64,000 nucleotides of DNA from G963677445 sp963678275 (GTDB lineage: Bacteria; Bacteroidota; Ignavibacteria; Ignavibacteriales; Melioribacteraceae): the NCBI GenBank assembly GCA_963678275.1, contig OY782765.1, forward strand, positions 1,984,001 to 2,048,000, read 5' to 3'. The notes under the pieces were generated by a model. The model saw only the letters and a list, made by a program, of their open reading frames with translations. It had not been told where the DNA came from and searched no databases. Every line of letters starts with the position of its first letter. Position 1 is the stretch's first letter. Both the position numbers and the translations under genes were made by a program. Shown here one piece after another: positions 17,562 through 27,335 of the stretch.

Positions 17562-20120
17562 TCAATTTATTTTTACAGTTACCAGGGTGATATCGTCATT
17601 CTGAACAGCGTTTCCCCTGAAAGCTTCCACCTTTTCAAGTATATTTTCTTCCAGCTCCTGCGAAGTAAGGGAATTGTTTTCCTCAATAATTTTTAAGATT
17701 TCCTCATCACCAAAAAATTTCTTTTTTAAATTCATTGATTCCGAAAGTCCGTCCGAATAAAAAACTATAATATCTTCGCTTTCAAGTTTTATGGTAAATT
17801 CAACCAGTGTCGAATCAAATATTTTGCCACCTTCGAGTCCCAGCCCAATGCCTCCCGGTTTAATAAGCTCCGAGCGTTCCTTCCCGTAAAATGCCAGCGG
17901 GGCATGTCCGGCGCGGCAAAATTTAAGCTCCATTCCGGCCAGGTCAAAAAGTCCCACTGTCGCGGTGATAAACCAGTTTTTTTCGATGTTATGGTATAAA
18001 AGTGAATTTATTTTTTTCATCAGTCCTGCCGGTGAATCAAATTCCGCGGCATACATCCTTACCATAGTCTGCAATTTCGACATATAAAAAGAGGCGGCAA
18101 GCCCTTTGCCTGAAACATCCCCGACAATAACAAAAAGTTTTTCATCCGATAACTTGATAATATCATAATAATCCCCTCCTATATGCATGGCGGGTATCAT
18201 GATTCCTGAAAAAGAAGCTTTTTTAATAACCGGCAGTCTTTTGGGAAGAAGACTTTCCTGAATTTTCCTGGCATTATCAAGGTCTCTTTCAAGCTGTTTT
18301 TTTTCAACTTCCGATTCATATAACCTGGCATTTTCGATTGAAACCGCTATCTGATTGGCGGCGGCCACAAGCAGACCGAAATCTTTATCGGTAAATTGAG
18401 CGCCTGAATACTTAAGTCCCAGAAGCAATAAACCTATCACTCTCGATTTGATTATCAGGGGAATTACAGTATATATTTTTTCCTCCTGCAAAACACTGCC
18501 GCCGCTTCCGAAAACAGAGGTAAAATCATGATGGTCAAAAACCGTATGCTGTCCCGCATGTTTTTTATCACTTAGCAGTTTTTCGAGAACCGGGAAATCG
18601 GGGGACAATTCAAAATATTTTTTCCTGAATCCGGAATTCCTTCTTAATTCCAGCCGATCATCCTGCTGACTAACCAGCATTATGCCAAATCTTTGTATTT
18701 TTAACGCTTCCACAAAAGTCTGTTGTGAAAAATTCAATATATTCTCCAGACCTACAATGCCGTAGACATCATTGCTGAATCTCAACAGCATTTTCTGGGA
18801 CGCGAACTGTTCAGGATAAAATTTCTGGGTTATATAACTCTGAAATTTATTTCTTGTATTCTGAAAAATCATCGCGAACCCGATAAATACCAGTCCGGCG
18901 ATGATACTCTGATATTCTGTACCTATAGCCGCGCTTATCTGCTGGCCGGCAATATAGATTACCAGAAAATAAATACCCGCCAGTGAAACGGTTGCTGTCG
19001 CGTAAAGGATAGCATTTTTAACAACATCGGTAATATCCATCAGCGAATAGCGGAAAACCGCGTATCCGAAAGTAACCGGTATAACAGCTACAAAAATAAT
19101 GGGGGCGAAATAATATGGAGAATTATAGATGTTGTCAGCGATAACATTAGCAATTGTAGCGGTATAAATAATTGAGGCAATCCCGAATGTCATCCCGATA
19201 AATATAGTAAATACCGCGCTGCGTTCTTTTGGGTCTGTCAGTTTCAGATATCCCCTGAAGAGCAATATCGTTCCGAATATGGCCAATATGAGCATAAGGA
19301 AAGCGGTAATAGCCTGATAAACCGCGTAAAACATCATAACTTTGGTAAAATCGCCATAAACAAAGAAATATTTATAAAGCATGAACAGGGTAAAGATAAG
19401 CCAGGGAATAATATAAAGGACAAATTCCGCTCCTTTTTTATCCATAATCTTCAATTTACGCGGAAACAGCATAAAAAACTGAAGGATCAGAAATGGAGCG
19501 AAAGCTGAGCCCAGAGTCTGCAGGTGATCAACAAGCAGAGTAAGAAATATATACTTTTGAATCGGATTATCGCCACTTGCGTAATTCTGAAGATTAAACA
19601 TTGAGAAAAGAACCAAAGCCGCTCCAATCCTGTAAAAAACGGTCTGAACTTTTCCAAAAGGTTTTGCCATCACCACAATATGCCCGACAATAAGCCAGAT
19701 AAATGAAAGCAGTATGAAAGCAAGCCCCCCGAATTGTATTAGTCTTTTTACCTCCACCTCAGTGGTAAAAACATTTCCGTTGCGCGAAACCTTATATTCG
19801 GCAAAACCATTTTCGGCGCTTAATAGGGCTCTGTTGGCAACGGTGGCATTAATTGCTCTAACCCCTTCAATCTCCAGCAGGTAGTCGCCATCTCTGATAC
19901 CCGCGTTCCAGGTCACTCCTTCAAATTTAACCTGTTCAAAAATGTATACAAAATTACCATTTTCATCTTTGCCCTCTCTCCAGATACATTCATCATTCGG
20001 CTGGGGAGTAATATCAAAAATGAAATAGAAATTAACCAGACCTATAAAAAACAGGACAGATGTAAGAATAATTATTATATTTTTCTTATACCGGTTATAA
20101 TATAATTTAAGACTGTTCAT
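17562..20120 (-). CDS. Membrane PP2C (SpoIIE/RsbU) phosphatase with PDZ-like and GAF domains
   Basis: This 852-residue protein has one TM segment (residues ~14-34), a PDZ-like extracytoplasmic region (~55-120; VTWNAGIRDGDYLLEIEGV), seven or eight further TM segments to about 405, a GAF domain (~450-600) and a SpoIIE-type PP2C phosphatase domain (~640-850). Metal-binding motifs GGDYYDI and GDVSGKGLAASF and a late FYSDGLSE are intact. Such enzymes dephosphorylate STAS anti-anti-sigma proteins. The gene starts on an ATGA overlap with the preceding phosphatase gene and is the last in the partner-switching cluster. Confidence 0.9.
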   Translation of the reverse strand: MNSLKLYYNRYKKNIIIILTSVLFFIGLVNFYFIFDITPQPNDECIWREGKDENGNFVYIFEQVKFEGVTWNAGIRDGDYLLEIEGVRAINATVANRALLSAENGFAEYKVSRNGNVFTTEVEVKRLIQFGGLAFILLSFIWLIVGHIVVMAKPFGKVQTVFYRIGAALVLFSMFNLQNYASGDNPIQKYIFLTLLVDHLQTLGSAFAPFLILQFFMLFPRKLKIMDKKGAEFVLYIIPWLIFTLFMLYKYFFVYGDFTKVMMFYAVYQAITAFLMLILAIFGTILLFRGYLKLTDPKERSAVFTIFIGMTFGIASIIYTATIANVIADNIYNSPYYFAPIIFVAVIPVTFGYAVFRYSLMDITDVVKNAILYATATVSLAGIYFLVIYIAGQQISAAIGTEYQSIIAGLVFIGFAMIFQNTRNKFQSYITQKFYPEQFASQKMLLRFSNDVYGIVGLENILNFSQQTFVEALKIQRFGIMLVSQQDDRLELRRNSGFRKKYFELSPDFPVLEKLLSDKKHAGQHTVFDHHDFTSVFGSGGSVLQEEKIYTVIPLIIKSRVIGLLLLGLKYSGAQFTDKDFGLLVAAANQIAVSIENARLYESEVEKKQLERDLDNARKIQESLLPKRLPVIKKASFSGIMIPAMHIGGDYYDIIKLSDEKLFVIVGDVSGKGLAASFYMSKLQTMVRMYAAEFDSPAGLMKKINSLLYHNIEKNWFITATVGLFDLAGMELKFCRAGHAPLAFYGKERSELIKPGGIGLGLEGGKIFDSTLVEFTIKLESEDIIVFYSDGLSESMNLKKKFFGDEEILKIIEENNSLTSQELEENILEKVEAFRGNAVQNDDITLVTVKIN

Positions 20121-21799
20121 TCCTTAACCTTAACCACAAGCATTGTAATATCATCCGATTGTTCTGCCCCGGTAGTAAATAATTTTACTTCTTCAAGAAT
20201 TTTATCAAGTATTTCGGCAGCTCCCATACTGCAATATTGTTTTACCATTTCCTCAAGTTTTTCATCAGAGAATTCCTCTCCTCTTATGTTCATCGCCTCT
20301 GTTATCCCATCGGTAAAACAAATAATCATATCTCCCCTTTCCAGCTTAACAACTTCACTCATGTAAGGAATCATGGTCTCCATAACACCGAGTATCATTC
20401 CCCCGGTTTTTAATTTAATGATCTCACCTTTTCTCAAAAGAAGCGGCGGATTATGGCCCGCGTTCACATAATGAAGCTCATCAGTTTCTCTATTCAGAAT
20501 ACCCCAGAAAAAAGTAATAAAACTGCCCATAATAGTATTTTCGGCAACCAGGTCATTGATCATATCGGTCGCCGAATTAATTTCTATTTTCTGCTTGCAT
20601 AAAGATTTCAGAAAGGCCTGCAGGTTGGCCATAAGAAGAGCCGCCTGAACACCTTTGCCCGATACATCACCGAGAGCGAAAAGCAGGTTCTCTTCATCAA
20701 GTTTAACCACATCATAATAATCCCCTCCCACCTGCCGGGCGCTGTTATTAAACGCGGCAATTTCAAATTGCCCGATTTGAGGTATTTTATTCGGCAAAAG
20801 ATTTTTCTGTATATTCCTGGCCAGTTCCAGGTCTTTCTCAAGCTTCTGTTTTTCGAGTGTCTCTTTAAAAAGACGGCTGTTTTCAATTGAAATAATGGCA
20901 AGACTGCCGACAGAATAAATATACTCAATATCGGACCGCGCATAAGGTCTTTTACTAATACGTTTACCAAGCAGGATCAATCCTTTGGTTACACCCTGAA
21001 GCTGCATGGGGATAATAAGACTAACCCCCAAACCGTTAAGCTCACAATATTCTTTTTCGAGCTGCTCTTGCTCCAGAGGCGCCGTTATCGACTCCAGGGA
21101 AAGACCGGCGAGAATTTTTTCAAGTTCGGCTTTTGGAAATTTTGTTTCCAGAATATTTTTTGTTTCGCCGTCGGAGGTTATTACCGCAAACCTCGACACC
21201 ATCATTTGTCCTATTATCGAGAATACCAGCAGTTTTACTACAGTTTGTATTTCAAGAATTCCCCCAAATTCCTTGCTGAGGTCAAAAAGAGATGCAAGCT
21301 GGTTAACTTTCGCGTCAAGATTCCTGTTGAGCGACTTTAATTCATCTACAATGATTGAATTTTCAATAGAAGTGGCGCCGATATTTACAATGGTTTCAAG
21401 AAAGTTGAGATCATCATATTCATAGTCTTTGCCCATCATCCGTTTGCCAAGAAGCAAAACACCAAGAAACTTCTCGTTGGAGATAATTATTCTGAAAAGA
21501 GGAATCTGGTTTTCACGTAAAAATTCATTAAACTTTTTGCTTTCATTAAGCTGTTCAGCATCGATTTGTGGAAATGAATTAATTACATCTTCTTTAAATC
21601 CTTTATTGACCCTGACTTTCAGAACACCATTCTCATCGGCAAGCGCAATTAAACCTTTCGTAGTGTGAAATTTCCCAAAGCATGTGAGGAGCAGGTTGTT
21701 CAGAATAAAATTCAGCTCCAGGTTGGAATTTATCAGTTTACTGAAATCAATCAGCGCCGATAAATTACCCAGGGCAGCATTATTGGCGTCATACTGCAT
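20117..21799 (-). CDS. Soluble PP2C (SpoIIE/RsbU) phosphatase with two GAF domains
   Basis: This ~560-residue protein has no TM segment. Two GAF-like domains (about residues 15-150 and 180-325) precede a coiled linker (LEKQKLEKDLELARNIQKNL) and a complete SpoIIE PP2C domain with GGDYYDVVKL, GDVSGKGVQAALLM and CFTDGITEAMN. I use the ATG at 21797-21799 because AAGGAA precedes it; a TTG ten codons upstream is possible. GAF domains would sense a small ligand or redox state and set phosphatase activity toward the STAS protein. It overlaps the next gene by 4 nt, so translation is coupled. Confidence 0.9.
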   Translation of the reverse strand: MQYDANNAALGNLSALIDFSKLINSNLELNFILNNLLLTCFGKFHTTKGLIALADENGVLKVRVNKGFKEDVINSFPQIDAEQLNESKKFNEFLRENQIPLFRIIISNEKFLGVLLLGKRMMGKDYEYDDLNFLETIVNIGATSIENSIIVDELKSLNRNLDAKVNQLASLFDLSKEFGGILEIQTVVKLLVFSIIGQMMVSRFAVITSDGETKNILETKFPKAELEKILAGLSLESITAPLEQEQLEKEYCELNGLGVSLIIPMQLQGVTKGLILLGKRISKRPYARSDIEYIYSVGSLAIISIENSRLFKETLEKQKLEKDLELARNIQKNLLPNKIPQIGQFEIAAFNNSARQVGGDYYDVVKLDEENLLFALGDVSGKGVQAALLMANLQAFLKSLCKQKIEINSATDMINDLVAENTIMGSFITFFWGILNRETDELHYVNAGHNPPLLLRKGEIIKLKTGGMILGVMETMIPYMSEVVKLERGDMIICFTDGITEAMNIRGEEFSDEKLEEMVKQYCSMGAAEILDKILEEVKLFTTGAEQSDDITMLVVKVKE

Positions 21800-21841
21800 T
21801 TCCGTTTCCTTCCCGTTAATAAAAAACAAATTGCCAAAAGA

Positions 21842-22252
21842 TCAGAGATACTTAACCATCGTAACCTGGTTTCTCTTATCTTTAGCGCTGGTGTAATCCA
21901 CTTCATCCATCAATTTTTTCATCAGAAACATACCCAGACCGCCGCTTTTTTTCTGCCTGTGATAGGCTTTCAGATCAGGCTCGGGCACTATTGCCGGGTT
22001 GAATGTTTTTCCGCTGTCTTTAATGGAAACAATAAGCCGGGATTTTATCATCTTGGCTTTTATATAGATATCACCGTCGGGAGAATAGTTGTAGGCATGC
22101 TTAATTATATTTGTGCAGGCTTCATCCACAGCCAGAACAACTTTTCCGATAGTTTCTTCGCTAAGGCCGGACTCACCGCCAAATTCACTAATGAAATTAC
22201 GGACTGCCGTCAGATTTTCTGTGGAACTTTTTACAATAAGTTCTCGCTGCAT
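21842..22252 (-). CDS. RsbW-like anti-sigma serine kinase (HATPase)
   Basis: This 136-residue protein is a single GHKL ATPase domain. The N box is VVLAVDEACTNIIKHAY, the G1 box SIKDSGKTF and the G2 box GGLGMFLMKKLMDEVDY. In partner switching such kinases phosphorylate the STAS antagonist and bind a target regulator. The ATG at 22250-22252 has AGGA just upstream and is preferred over a TTG seven codons earlier. The gene lies ~25 nt after the STAS gene and before two PP2C genes. Confidence 0.9.
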   Translation of the reverse strand: MQRELIVKSSTENLTAVRNFISEFGGESGLSEETIGKVVLAVDEACTNIIKHAYNYSPDGDIYIKAKMIKSRLIVSIKDSGKTFNPAIVPEPDLKAYHRQKKSGGLGMFLMKKLMDEVDYTSAKDKRNQVTMVKYL

Positions 22253-22276
22253 ATTTCCTGATTTCTTAACCAAATC

Positions 22277-22633
22277 TTAACTCTCAGACTCGTTGAACTT
22301 ATTGACAGCTGCTAATTCTTCCTCAAAAAACTCATAGAGCATGGGAAATCCAAGCAGATCGAAGATGTTATATACATTTTCCTTCATGTTGGAAAATTTA
22401 ATGTCACCTTCATTTTCCCGCATGGTCTCCACATAAGCCATAAATACGCCTAAACCGGCGCTGCTTATATAGGCCAGCTCATTAAAATTAACTACAACTT
22501 TATAGTTATTCTCATCAATGAGCTTGTTAAAAGTATTTTCCAGATCAGGAACCGTGTGAGCATCGAGGTAACCCTGTAGCTCAATTACCTTTACCACGCC
22601 CGCGTCCCTGAGATTGACGTTAAAATCCGCCAT
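22277..22633 (-). CDS. STAS-domain anti-anti-sigma factor (RsbV/SpoIIAA-like)
   Basis: This 118-residue protein is one STAS domain. VVVNFNELAYISSAGLGVFM contains the conserved serine region (I-S-S-A-G-L-G) phosphorylated by RsbW/SpoIIAB kinases. It directly follows a PP2C gene (1-nt overlap at 22633) and precedes the HATPase gene, the expected order of kinase, substrate and phosphatase partners. The C-terminal ~20 residues are acidic and poorly conserved. Confidence 0.92.
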   Translation of the reverse strand: MADFNVNLRDAGVVKVIELQGYLDAHTVPDLENTFNKLIDENNYKVVVNFNELAYISSAGLGVFMAYVETMRENEGDIKFSNMKENVYNIFDLLGFPMLYEFFEEELAAVNKFNESES

Positions 22634-24702
22634 TAAACAGTCTCCAACTCTTTGTTTTCAATTACCCGCTTGAACAACACCAGGGTTATATCATCATGCT
22701 GGGAATTATCTTTAGAAAATATTGTAACTTCTTTCATTATCGCGTTCGAAAGATCAATAAGATCTCTCTCTTTATTTTTCAGAAGTATTTTTTCCATCCT
22801 TTCATAACCAAAATCTTCCAGTTCCGCATTTTGAGATTCCGGTATGCCATCTGTGTAAAGCATAAATATGTCGTTATCCGACAAATATAATTCTTTTTCA
22901 GTAATTATTGAGCTGAATCGGCTTCCCTTGTCTATTCCCAGGCCTATTCCCGGGGGAGTTATTTTCTCAATTTTATTACCGTGAACAAGGTAAGCCGGAT
23001 TATGACCCACCCTGGAAAAGGTAAGCTTACCTGTTTTGTAATTTATTATTCCATATATCGCCGTCACAAATGTTTTTGTGTCGAGGCTTTCAATAAGTAT
23101 TTCATTTGCTTTTATCAGCAATTCCTTCGGGCTGAAAATCAAACGGGAAAGTGACTCGAATACACCTTTTACCTCGGCCATAACAAATGCCGCCGATATT
23201 CCTTTACCCGATACATCTGCTATTACAAAACCAAGATTATCCTCACCCAGTTCAAAAAAATCATAATAATCGCCGCCTACCTCAAATGCCGGAATGAACA
23301 AAGCGGATATATCGAGCCGGGGATAGGAGGGCGTTTTGTTGGGAAGAATTTTATATTGAATTTCTCTGGCTACATCAAGTTCTTTTTCGAGTCTTTCTTT
23401 CTCTATCGATTCTTCAATATGCCTGGCATTTTCCAGCGCGATTGCCGCATAATCAGCATATGCTTCAATAGCTTTTTTTTCATCCTCATCAAAATCATAA
23501 GATTCTTTTTTGCCGGCGAAAAGATAACCGTTAACCTTATCCTGCACTTTCAAAGGAGCTACGGCTATTGAACGAAAGTTAATTTTGCGAATATCATTTT
23601 TTACTTTGATCTTAACAGCGCGCTGATTAAGAATGGTAACTTTATCAAGCTTTTCAAAATGTTCGAGCTCAAGTTTTTTACTGAACTCATCAGCTTCAAC
23701 ATAGCCGATATTCATAACAGAACTCAGCTCATAGTTGCCATCTTTTTTTGTGATCAGCCAGGCAGAATCGGAAAAACATACTTTCATGGTGATAAAAGTA
23801 ATCGTCTCGGCCAGCTCTTTGAAGTCGAGAACTCTGGTCATCAGCTTGCTGAGGTCCATTAGTGAAGAAGCCTCTTCCGCTTTCCTGTCAAAAGCCTCAG
23901 CGGTGGGCAAATGAAAAAGAGCTGTGAAAAATATCACCCCGAAATAGATACCTCCGTATATCATCATCAGGTTAAGAAATATCGCGAAGGAGGGTGAAAA
24001 AATTGAGAACAATTCATTTACCGTAGTTTCATGAAGACTGAGAACAAAATTGGTGATAAATATGCCCGAAAGAACGATAGAAATTACAAGAAGCTGTATT
24101 TTTTGTTTTTTCGCGAGGAAAGCAATCCAGCCAACCCTAAGCGAATTTATAACGATCAGAATTATCGCGACAGCAAAGAAAGTATTATACAAATAATTCA
24201 GCGAATTGTCATATCTTAAAGGCACGACAGATACGGACGCCAGGATAAAAAATGTGAGCATCGTGTTAAAATAGGAGCGGGGATTTCTTTTCTGCCTGTA
24301 AAAAAACAATTCCCTGATGGCGGCAAAAATATATACCGCGGCAATAAGCAGCATTGCCGATACAATAGTAAGAAGTATAGCTGTAATAAATCCCGGCTGA
24401 TCGGGGAATTCAACTCCGCTTTCAAAAACTGAGCGGGATATGGAAATTATAAAAAAGAGGAGCGCGCCCAGAATACCGGTGTTTAATATAATGGATAAAG
24501 GCGCTTCTGTCCGCGGGTGAATGAACGCCCGGAGGTAATGAAATAAAAAATAGACGCCCCCAAATGTGAGCAATTCATTGATAATCAAAAGTATGAATGA
24601 ATCGGCGACAGGAAAAAGTATCTTAAATATCAGCAGCAGAACAAATGCGATAATCACATGTTCTAACCTGAAAGCGCTTTTTAATTTGAAAGATAACTTC
24701 AT
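22633..24702 (-). CDS. Membrane PP2C (SpoIIE/RsbU) phosphatase with GAF domain
   Basis: This 689-residue protein has about eight TM segments in residues 10-270, a GAF domain (~285-430), a helical linker (ESIEKERLEKELDVAREIQ) and a SpoIIE PP2C domain (~455-680). GGDYYDFFEL and YTDGIPE are intact. The usual GDVSGKG appears as ADVSGKG, keeping the metal-binding Asp but replacing the preceding Gly. It is the first phosphatase of the cluster and overlaps the STAS gene by one base. The multi-TM region probably senses a membrane or periplasmic cue. Confidence 0.89.
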   Translation of the reverse strand: MKLSFKLKSAFRLEHVIIAFVLLLIFKILFPVADSFILLIINELLTFGGVYFLFHYLRAFIHPRTEAPLSIILNTGILGALLFFIISISRSVFESGVEFPDQPGFITAILLTIVSAMLLIAAVYIFAAIRELFFYRQKRNPRSYFNTMLTFFILASVSVVPLRYDNSLNYLYNTFFAVAIILIVINSLRVGWIAFLAKKQKIQLLVISIVLSGIFITNFVLSLHETTVNELFSIFSPSFAIFLNLMMIYGGIYFGVIFFTALFHLPTAEAFDRKAEEASSLMDLSKLMTRVLDFKELAETITFITMKVCFSDSAWLITKKDGNYELSSVMNIGYVEADEFSKKLELEHFEKLDKVTILNQRAVKIKVKNDIRKINFRSIAVAPLKVQDKVNGYLFAGKKESYDFDEDEKKAIEAYADYAAIALENARHIEESIEKERLEKELDVAREIQYKILPNKTPSYPRLDISALFIPAFEVGGDYYDFFELGEDNLGFVIADVSGKGISAAFVMAEVKGVFESLSRLIFSPKELLIKANEILIESLDTKTFVTAIYGIINYKTGKLTFSRVGHNPAYLVHGNKIEKITPPGIGLGIDKGSRFSSIITEKELYLSDNDIFMLYTDGIPESQNAELEDFGYERMEKILLKNKERDLIDLSNAIMKEVTIFSKDNSQHDDITLVLFKRVIENKELETV

Positions 24703-24818
24703 CCGTTTTTGATGAGTTCCATTTTTATAAATTAATAGGGTTAAAAATAATGTAAAAATAACTTTTTTTAAAGTTGGGGCAATATCTTTTATTTATTCAA
24801 CCTGAAGAGTCTGTTCTT

Positions 24819-26066
24819 CTATCTTCTTTTTCCGGAAACAGCTTTTGATATTGTGGAATCTTTTATTAACATCTGAATATTATTTCCCAGGCTGTCAAGA
24901 ATAATCTCCAGACCTTCCATATCATCCGGTTCCTGACGGCTTTGTTTTAATCCTGTTTCTATACCTATCCGGATCAGGGAATCGAGATTGCCGAGATTAA
25001 ACTCAAAATTGAATGCTTCATCTGTCCCCTTCGATTCTGTTTTACCGAAGCTGAGACTGAAGCCGGTCTGATCACCGTTGCCTGTAAACGCGAATGAGAT
25101 ATTTGCAAGTTTTGTGGTTAGGCTGTCGAGGAAAATATCAAGGCTGTCGAGCCCCGGCAGTTGACCGGGATAAGGAAGGAAATTATCGCCAAGATTAACA
25201 CTATAGGAATTTGAGGCAAGATCGAGATTTACCGCGCCCGGTTCGAATGGTTCAAAATCAAATTTATCGGACGCGATATCGAATCCCATTTCAAATTTTT
25301 CTAACTGCTTTCCCGGTGATTTTTCTTTTAATTCAACCTCTTCAAGTTTTTTTACGATCTTATCCCTGTCAACATCACATATTCCCCTGAAAATTGTATC
25401 CGGTGTAAAGAATATATAGTTGCTCGCTATTCCCTCAAGCGATTTATCAAGATTTTCCCTGATCTTTTTAATTTCTTCCTTCTGAACCACCAGGGCTTTT
25501 TCCTGTTTGTCGGAAGGAAGATGATCGGCAACAAATTCATATATATCGGCCTGAATGGCTTTGCGAATATATGCCAGTTCAGGATCAACGGCAATTGTGT
25601 TGTTTTCATTATAGAGCACAGAGGAATAAATTTCATTTTTATGCAGATTAAGCAGGGAATCAAGAGATGCTTTGCCTCTCTCATCAAGTTTCAGCTCTCT
25701 GATAAAGGTTTCATAATCGGCTTTATCCCTGACAGAGGCCGCGGGAACAATTTTATATGCGAATGAATTATCTTTCGTATCCACGATATTCAGTATCCTC
25801 TGCCCCTGCCTGTCAACCGGCAGTTTCCTGTTGAAAGCAAAATCGAATACATCCTTCGACTGAAGATCTTCTCTGAAAAATATCGGTTTTAGATTTTCAG
25901 TATAAAATGAAAAAATATCATCTTTAACTTCATTCAGCAGATTTTCATTCTCCTCCTGGTAGTTGCGGAAATAAAACATCAGCCCGATTGTAAGTATAAC
26001 AAGGGCTGTTCCGGGAAGCCACCGGCTGAATAAAGTTCCCTGTTCTTTTTGAAAATCCACACTCAT
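24819..26066 (-). CDS. Single-pass membrane protein next to ECF sigma gene, unknown
   Basis: This 415-residue protein has a short cytoplasmic N-terminus, one TM segment (about residues 18-33, PGTALVILTIGLMFYF) and a long acidic exterior part with repeated aspartate-rich short motifs (LDSLDIFLDSL, GNLDSLIRI, LEIILDSLG). No catalytic motif is recognised. It starts 16 nt after the ECF sigma gene, the usual place for a membrane-bound anti-sigma factor, but no zinc-binding anti-sigma motif is present in its ~17-residue cytoplasmic tail. I therefore treat anti-sigma function as an inference from position. Confidence 0.6.
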   Translation of the reverse strand: MSVDFQKEQGTLFSRWLPGTALVILTIGLMFYFRNYQEENENLLNEVKDDIFSFYTENLKPIFFREDLQSKDVFDFAFNRKLPVDRQGQRILNIVDTKDNSFAYKIVPAASVRDKADYETFIRELKLDERGKASLDSLLNLHKNEIYSSVLYNENNTIAVDPELAYIRKAIQADIYEFVADHLPSDKQEKALVVQKEEIKKIRENLDKSLEGIASNYIFFTPDTIFRGICDVDRDKIVKKLEEVELKEKSPGKQLEKFEMGFDIASDKFDFEPFEPGAVNLDLASNSYSVNLGDNFLPYPGQLPGLDSLDIFLDSLTTKLANISFAFTGNGDQTGFSLSFGKTESKGTDEAFNFEFNLGNLDSLIRIGIETGLKQSRQEPDDMEGLEIILDSLGNNIQMLIKDSTISKAVSGKRR

Positions 26067-26082
26067 ATTATTTCCTGTAATC

Positions 26083-26670
26083 TCAGTTTTTCAGTTCTTT
26101 CTGATAAGGCTCAAGAATAATCTTCAGACTCTCGCGGGCTCGGAATATTCTTGACTTAACAGTTCCGACCTCACACTCAAGTTTATCGGCAATTTCCTTA
26201 TAGCTCAGACCATCAATATCTCTGTATATCAAAGGTATTTTCAGTTTATCGGGCAGACGTTCAATCCCCTTTCTCACCAGATGAGGAATATCGATATTAT
26301 CTGAAGAACTTTTAACACTCAGCTCATGCTCTGAATCCTTTATGGGCACAAATATACTGCGCACCTTTTTTTTCCTGAGATAATCACGGCATTTATTAAC
26401 AGTAACCCTGTAGAGCCAGGTTGTAAATTTAGATTCATGCCTGAAGTTATCCAGGTTATGATATACGCTTATAAAAACATCCTGCGAAATATCATCAATG
26501 TAATCGGAATCACCAAGGGTCAGAAAAACAAGGTTTCTTACTTTGTCCTTATGCCTGAGGATCAACCGGCTGAACGCTTCTTCCTCACCTTCAAGAAACT
26601 TTTTAATTAACAGTTGATCTTCGTCAGCTGCGTGATTTTCACTTTTTCCCGATTTTGCTTTTGAACTCAT
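26083..26670 (-). CDS. ECF-type RNA polymerase sigma factor
   Basis: This 195-residue protein has sigma region 2 at residues ~25-95 (AFSRLILRHKDKVRNLV ... DDISQDVFISVYHNL ... FTTWLYRVTVNKCRDYLRKK) and region 4 at ~135-185 (LPDKLKIPLIYRDIDGLSYKEIA, GTVKSRIFRARE). No region 3 or long extension is present, as expected for the ECF group. It heads a minus-strand run that leads into the partner-switching genes, separated from them by the membrane protein and a 116-bp gap. The start ATG is at 26668-26670. Confidence 0.93.
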   Translation of the reverse strand: MSSKAKSGKSENHAADEDQLLIKKFLEGEEEAFSRLILRHKDKVRNLVFLTLGDSDYIDDISQDVFISVYHNLDNFRHESKFTTWLYRVTVNKCRDYLRKKKVRSIFVPIKDSEHELSVKSSSDNIDIPHLVRKGIERLPDKLKIPLIYRDIDGLSYKEIADKLECEVGTVKSRIFRARESLKIILEPYQKELKN

Positions 26671-26903
26671 ATTTTAGACGACAGGTTTAATAATTAGTTC
26701 CGGCTCGGAGATATACTTTTTTTTGCGAAACCCGACCATTATTTGCGAAATATAACTTTATTTTTACATAAGGATTATATAACTTGACTTTTAATATAAA
26801 TATTTATGCGTGATTATATCCAATTTCTTGCAGAAATTAAGTATATTTATTAGCAAATAATTTGTGTATATGAAAATTGAAAATAAAATCCGGGAGATAA
26901 CAC

Positions 26904-27242
26904 ATGAAAATCAAGATTAACGAAAAGTATAACGCTGTTGTGGTTGAACTTAAGGGTAATGTTATGGGAGGACCAGACGCCCAGGAGTTCCAGGATGAAC
27001 TTCATAAACAGATTGATCAGGATAAAAAAAATATCGTGGTAGATCTGGCAGGAGTTAAATTCATGAACAGCTCCGGACTGGGAATGCTCATCAGCGGTTA
27101 TACTACTGTAAAAAATGGCGGAGGCAACCTGGTTCTGGCTAATGCTACCGAAAAGATCAACAGTCTTCTTGTGATAACTAAACTTATCACCATTTTCGAG
27201 CATTTTGAATCAGTTGAAAAAGCTGTGGACAGCTTTAAATAG
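26904..27242 (+). CDS. STAS-domain anti-anti-sigma factor (second copy)
   Basis: This 112-residue protein is one STAS domain. NIVVDLAGVKFMNSSGLGMLISGY holds the target serine region (N-S-S-G-L-G). It is divergent from the ECF sigma gene and stands alone with its own terminator, so it may be a separately controlled input to the same switching kinase or to another one. GGGAGA lies 8 nt before the ATG. Confidence 0.92.
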   Translation: MKIKINEKYNAVVVELKGNVMGGPDAQEFQDELHKQIDQDKKNIVVDLAGVKFMNSSGLGMLISGYTTVKNGGGNLVLANATEKINSLLVITKLITIFEHFESVEKAVDSFK

Positions 27243-27276
27243 AAAAAATCTCCTTTTTTTATTATTTTTGTATTAT

Positions 27277-27305
27277 AAAAACTCCGGTATTCTGCCGGAG
27301 TTTTA
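27277..27305 (+). terminator. Terminator after STAS gene
   Basis: AAAACTCCGG pairs exactly with CCGGAGTTTT over a 7-nt loop; the T-rich arm serves as the run. Confidence 0.88.
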
Positions 27306-27335
27306 TTTTGTTAAGCAATTAGTTTGGAGTAAAAT

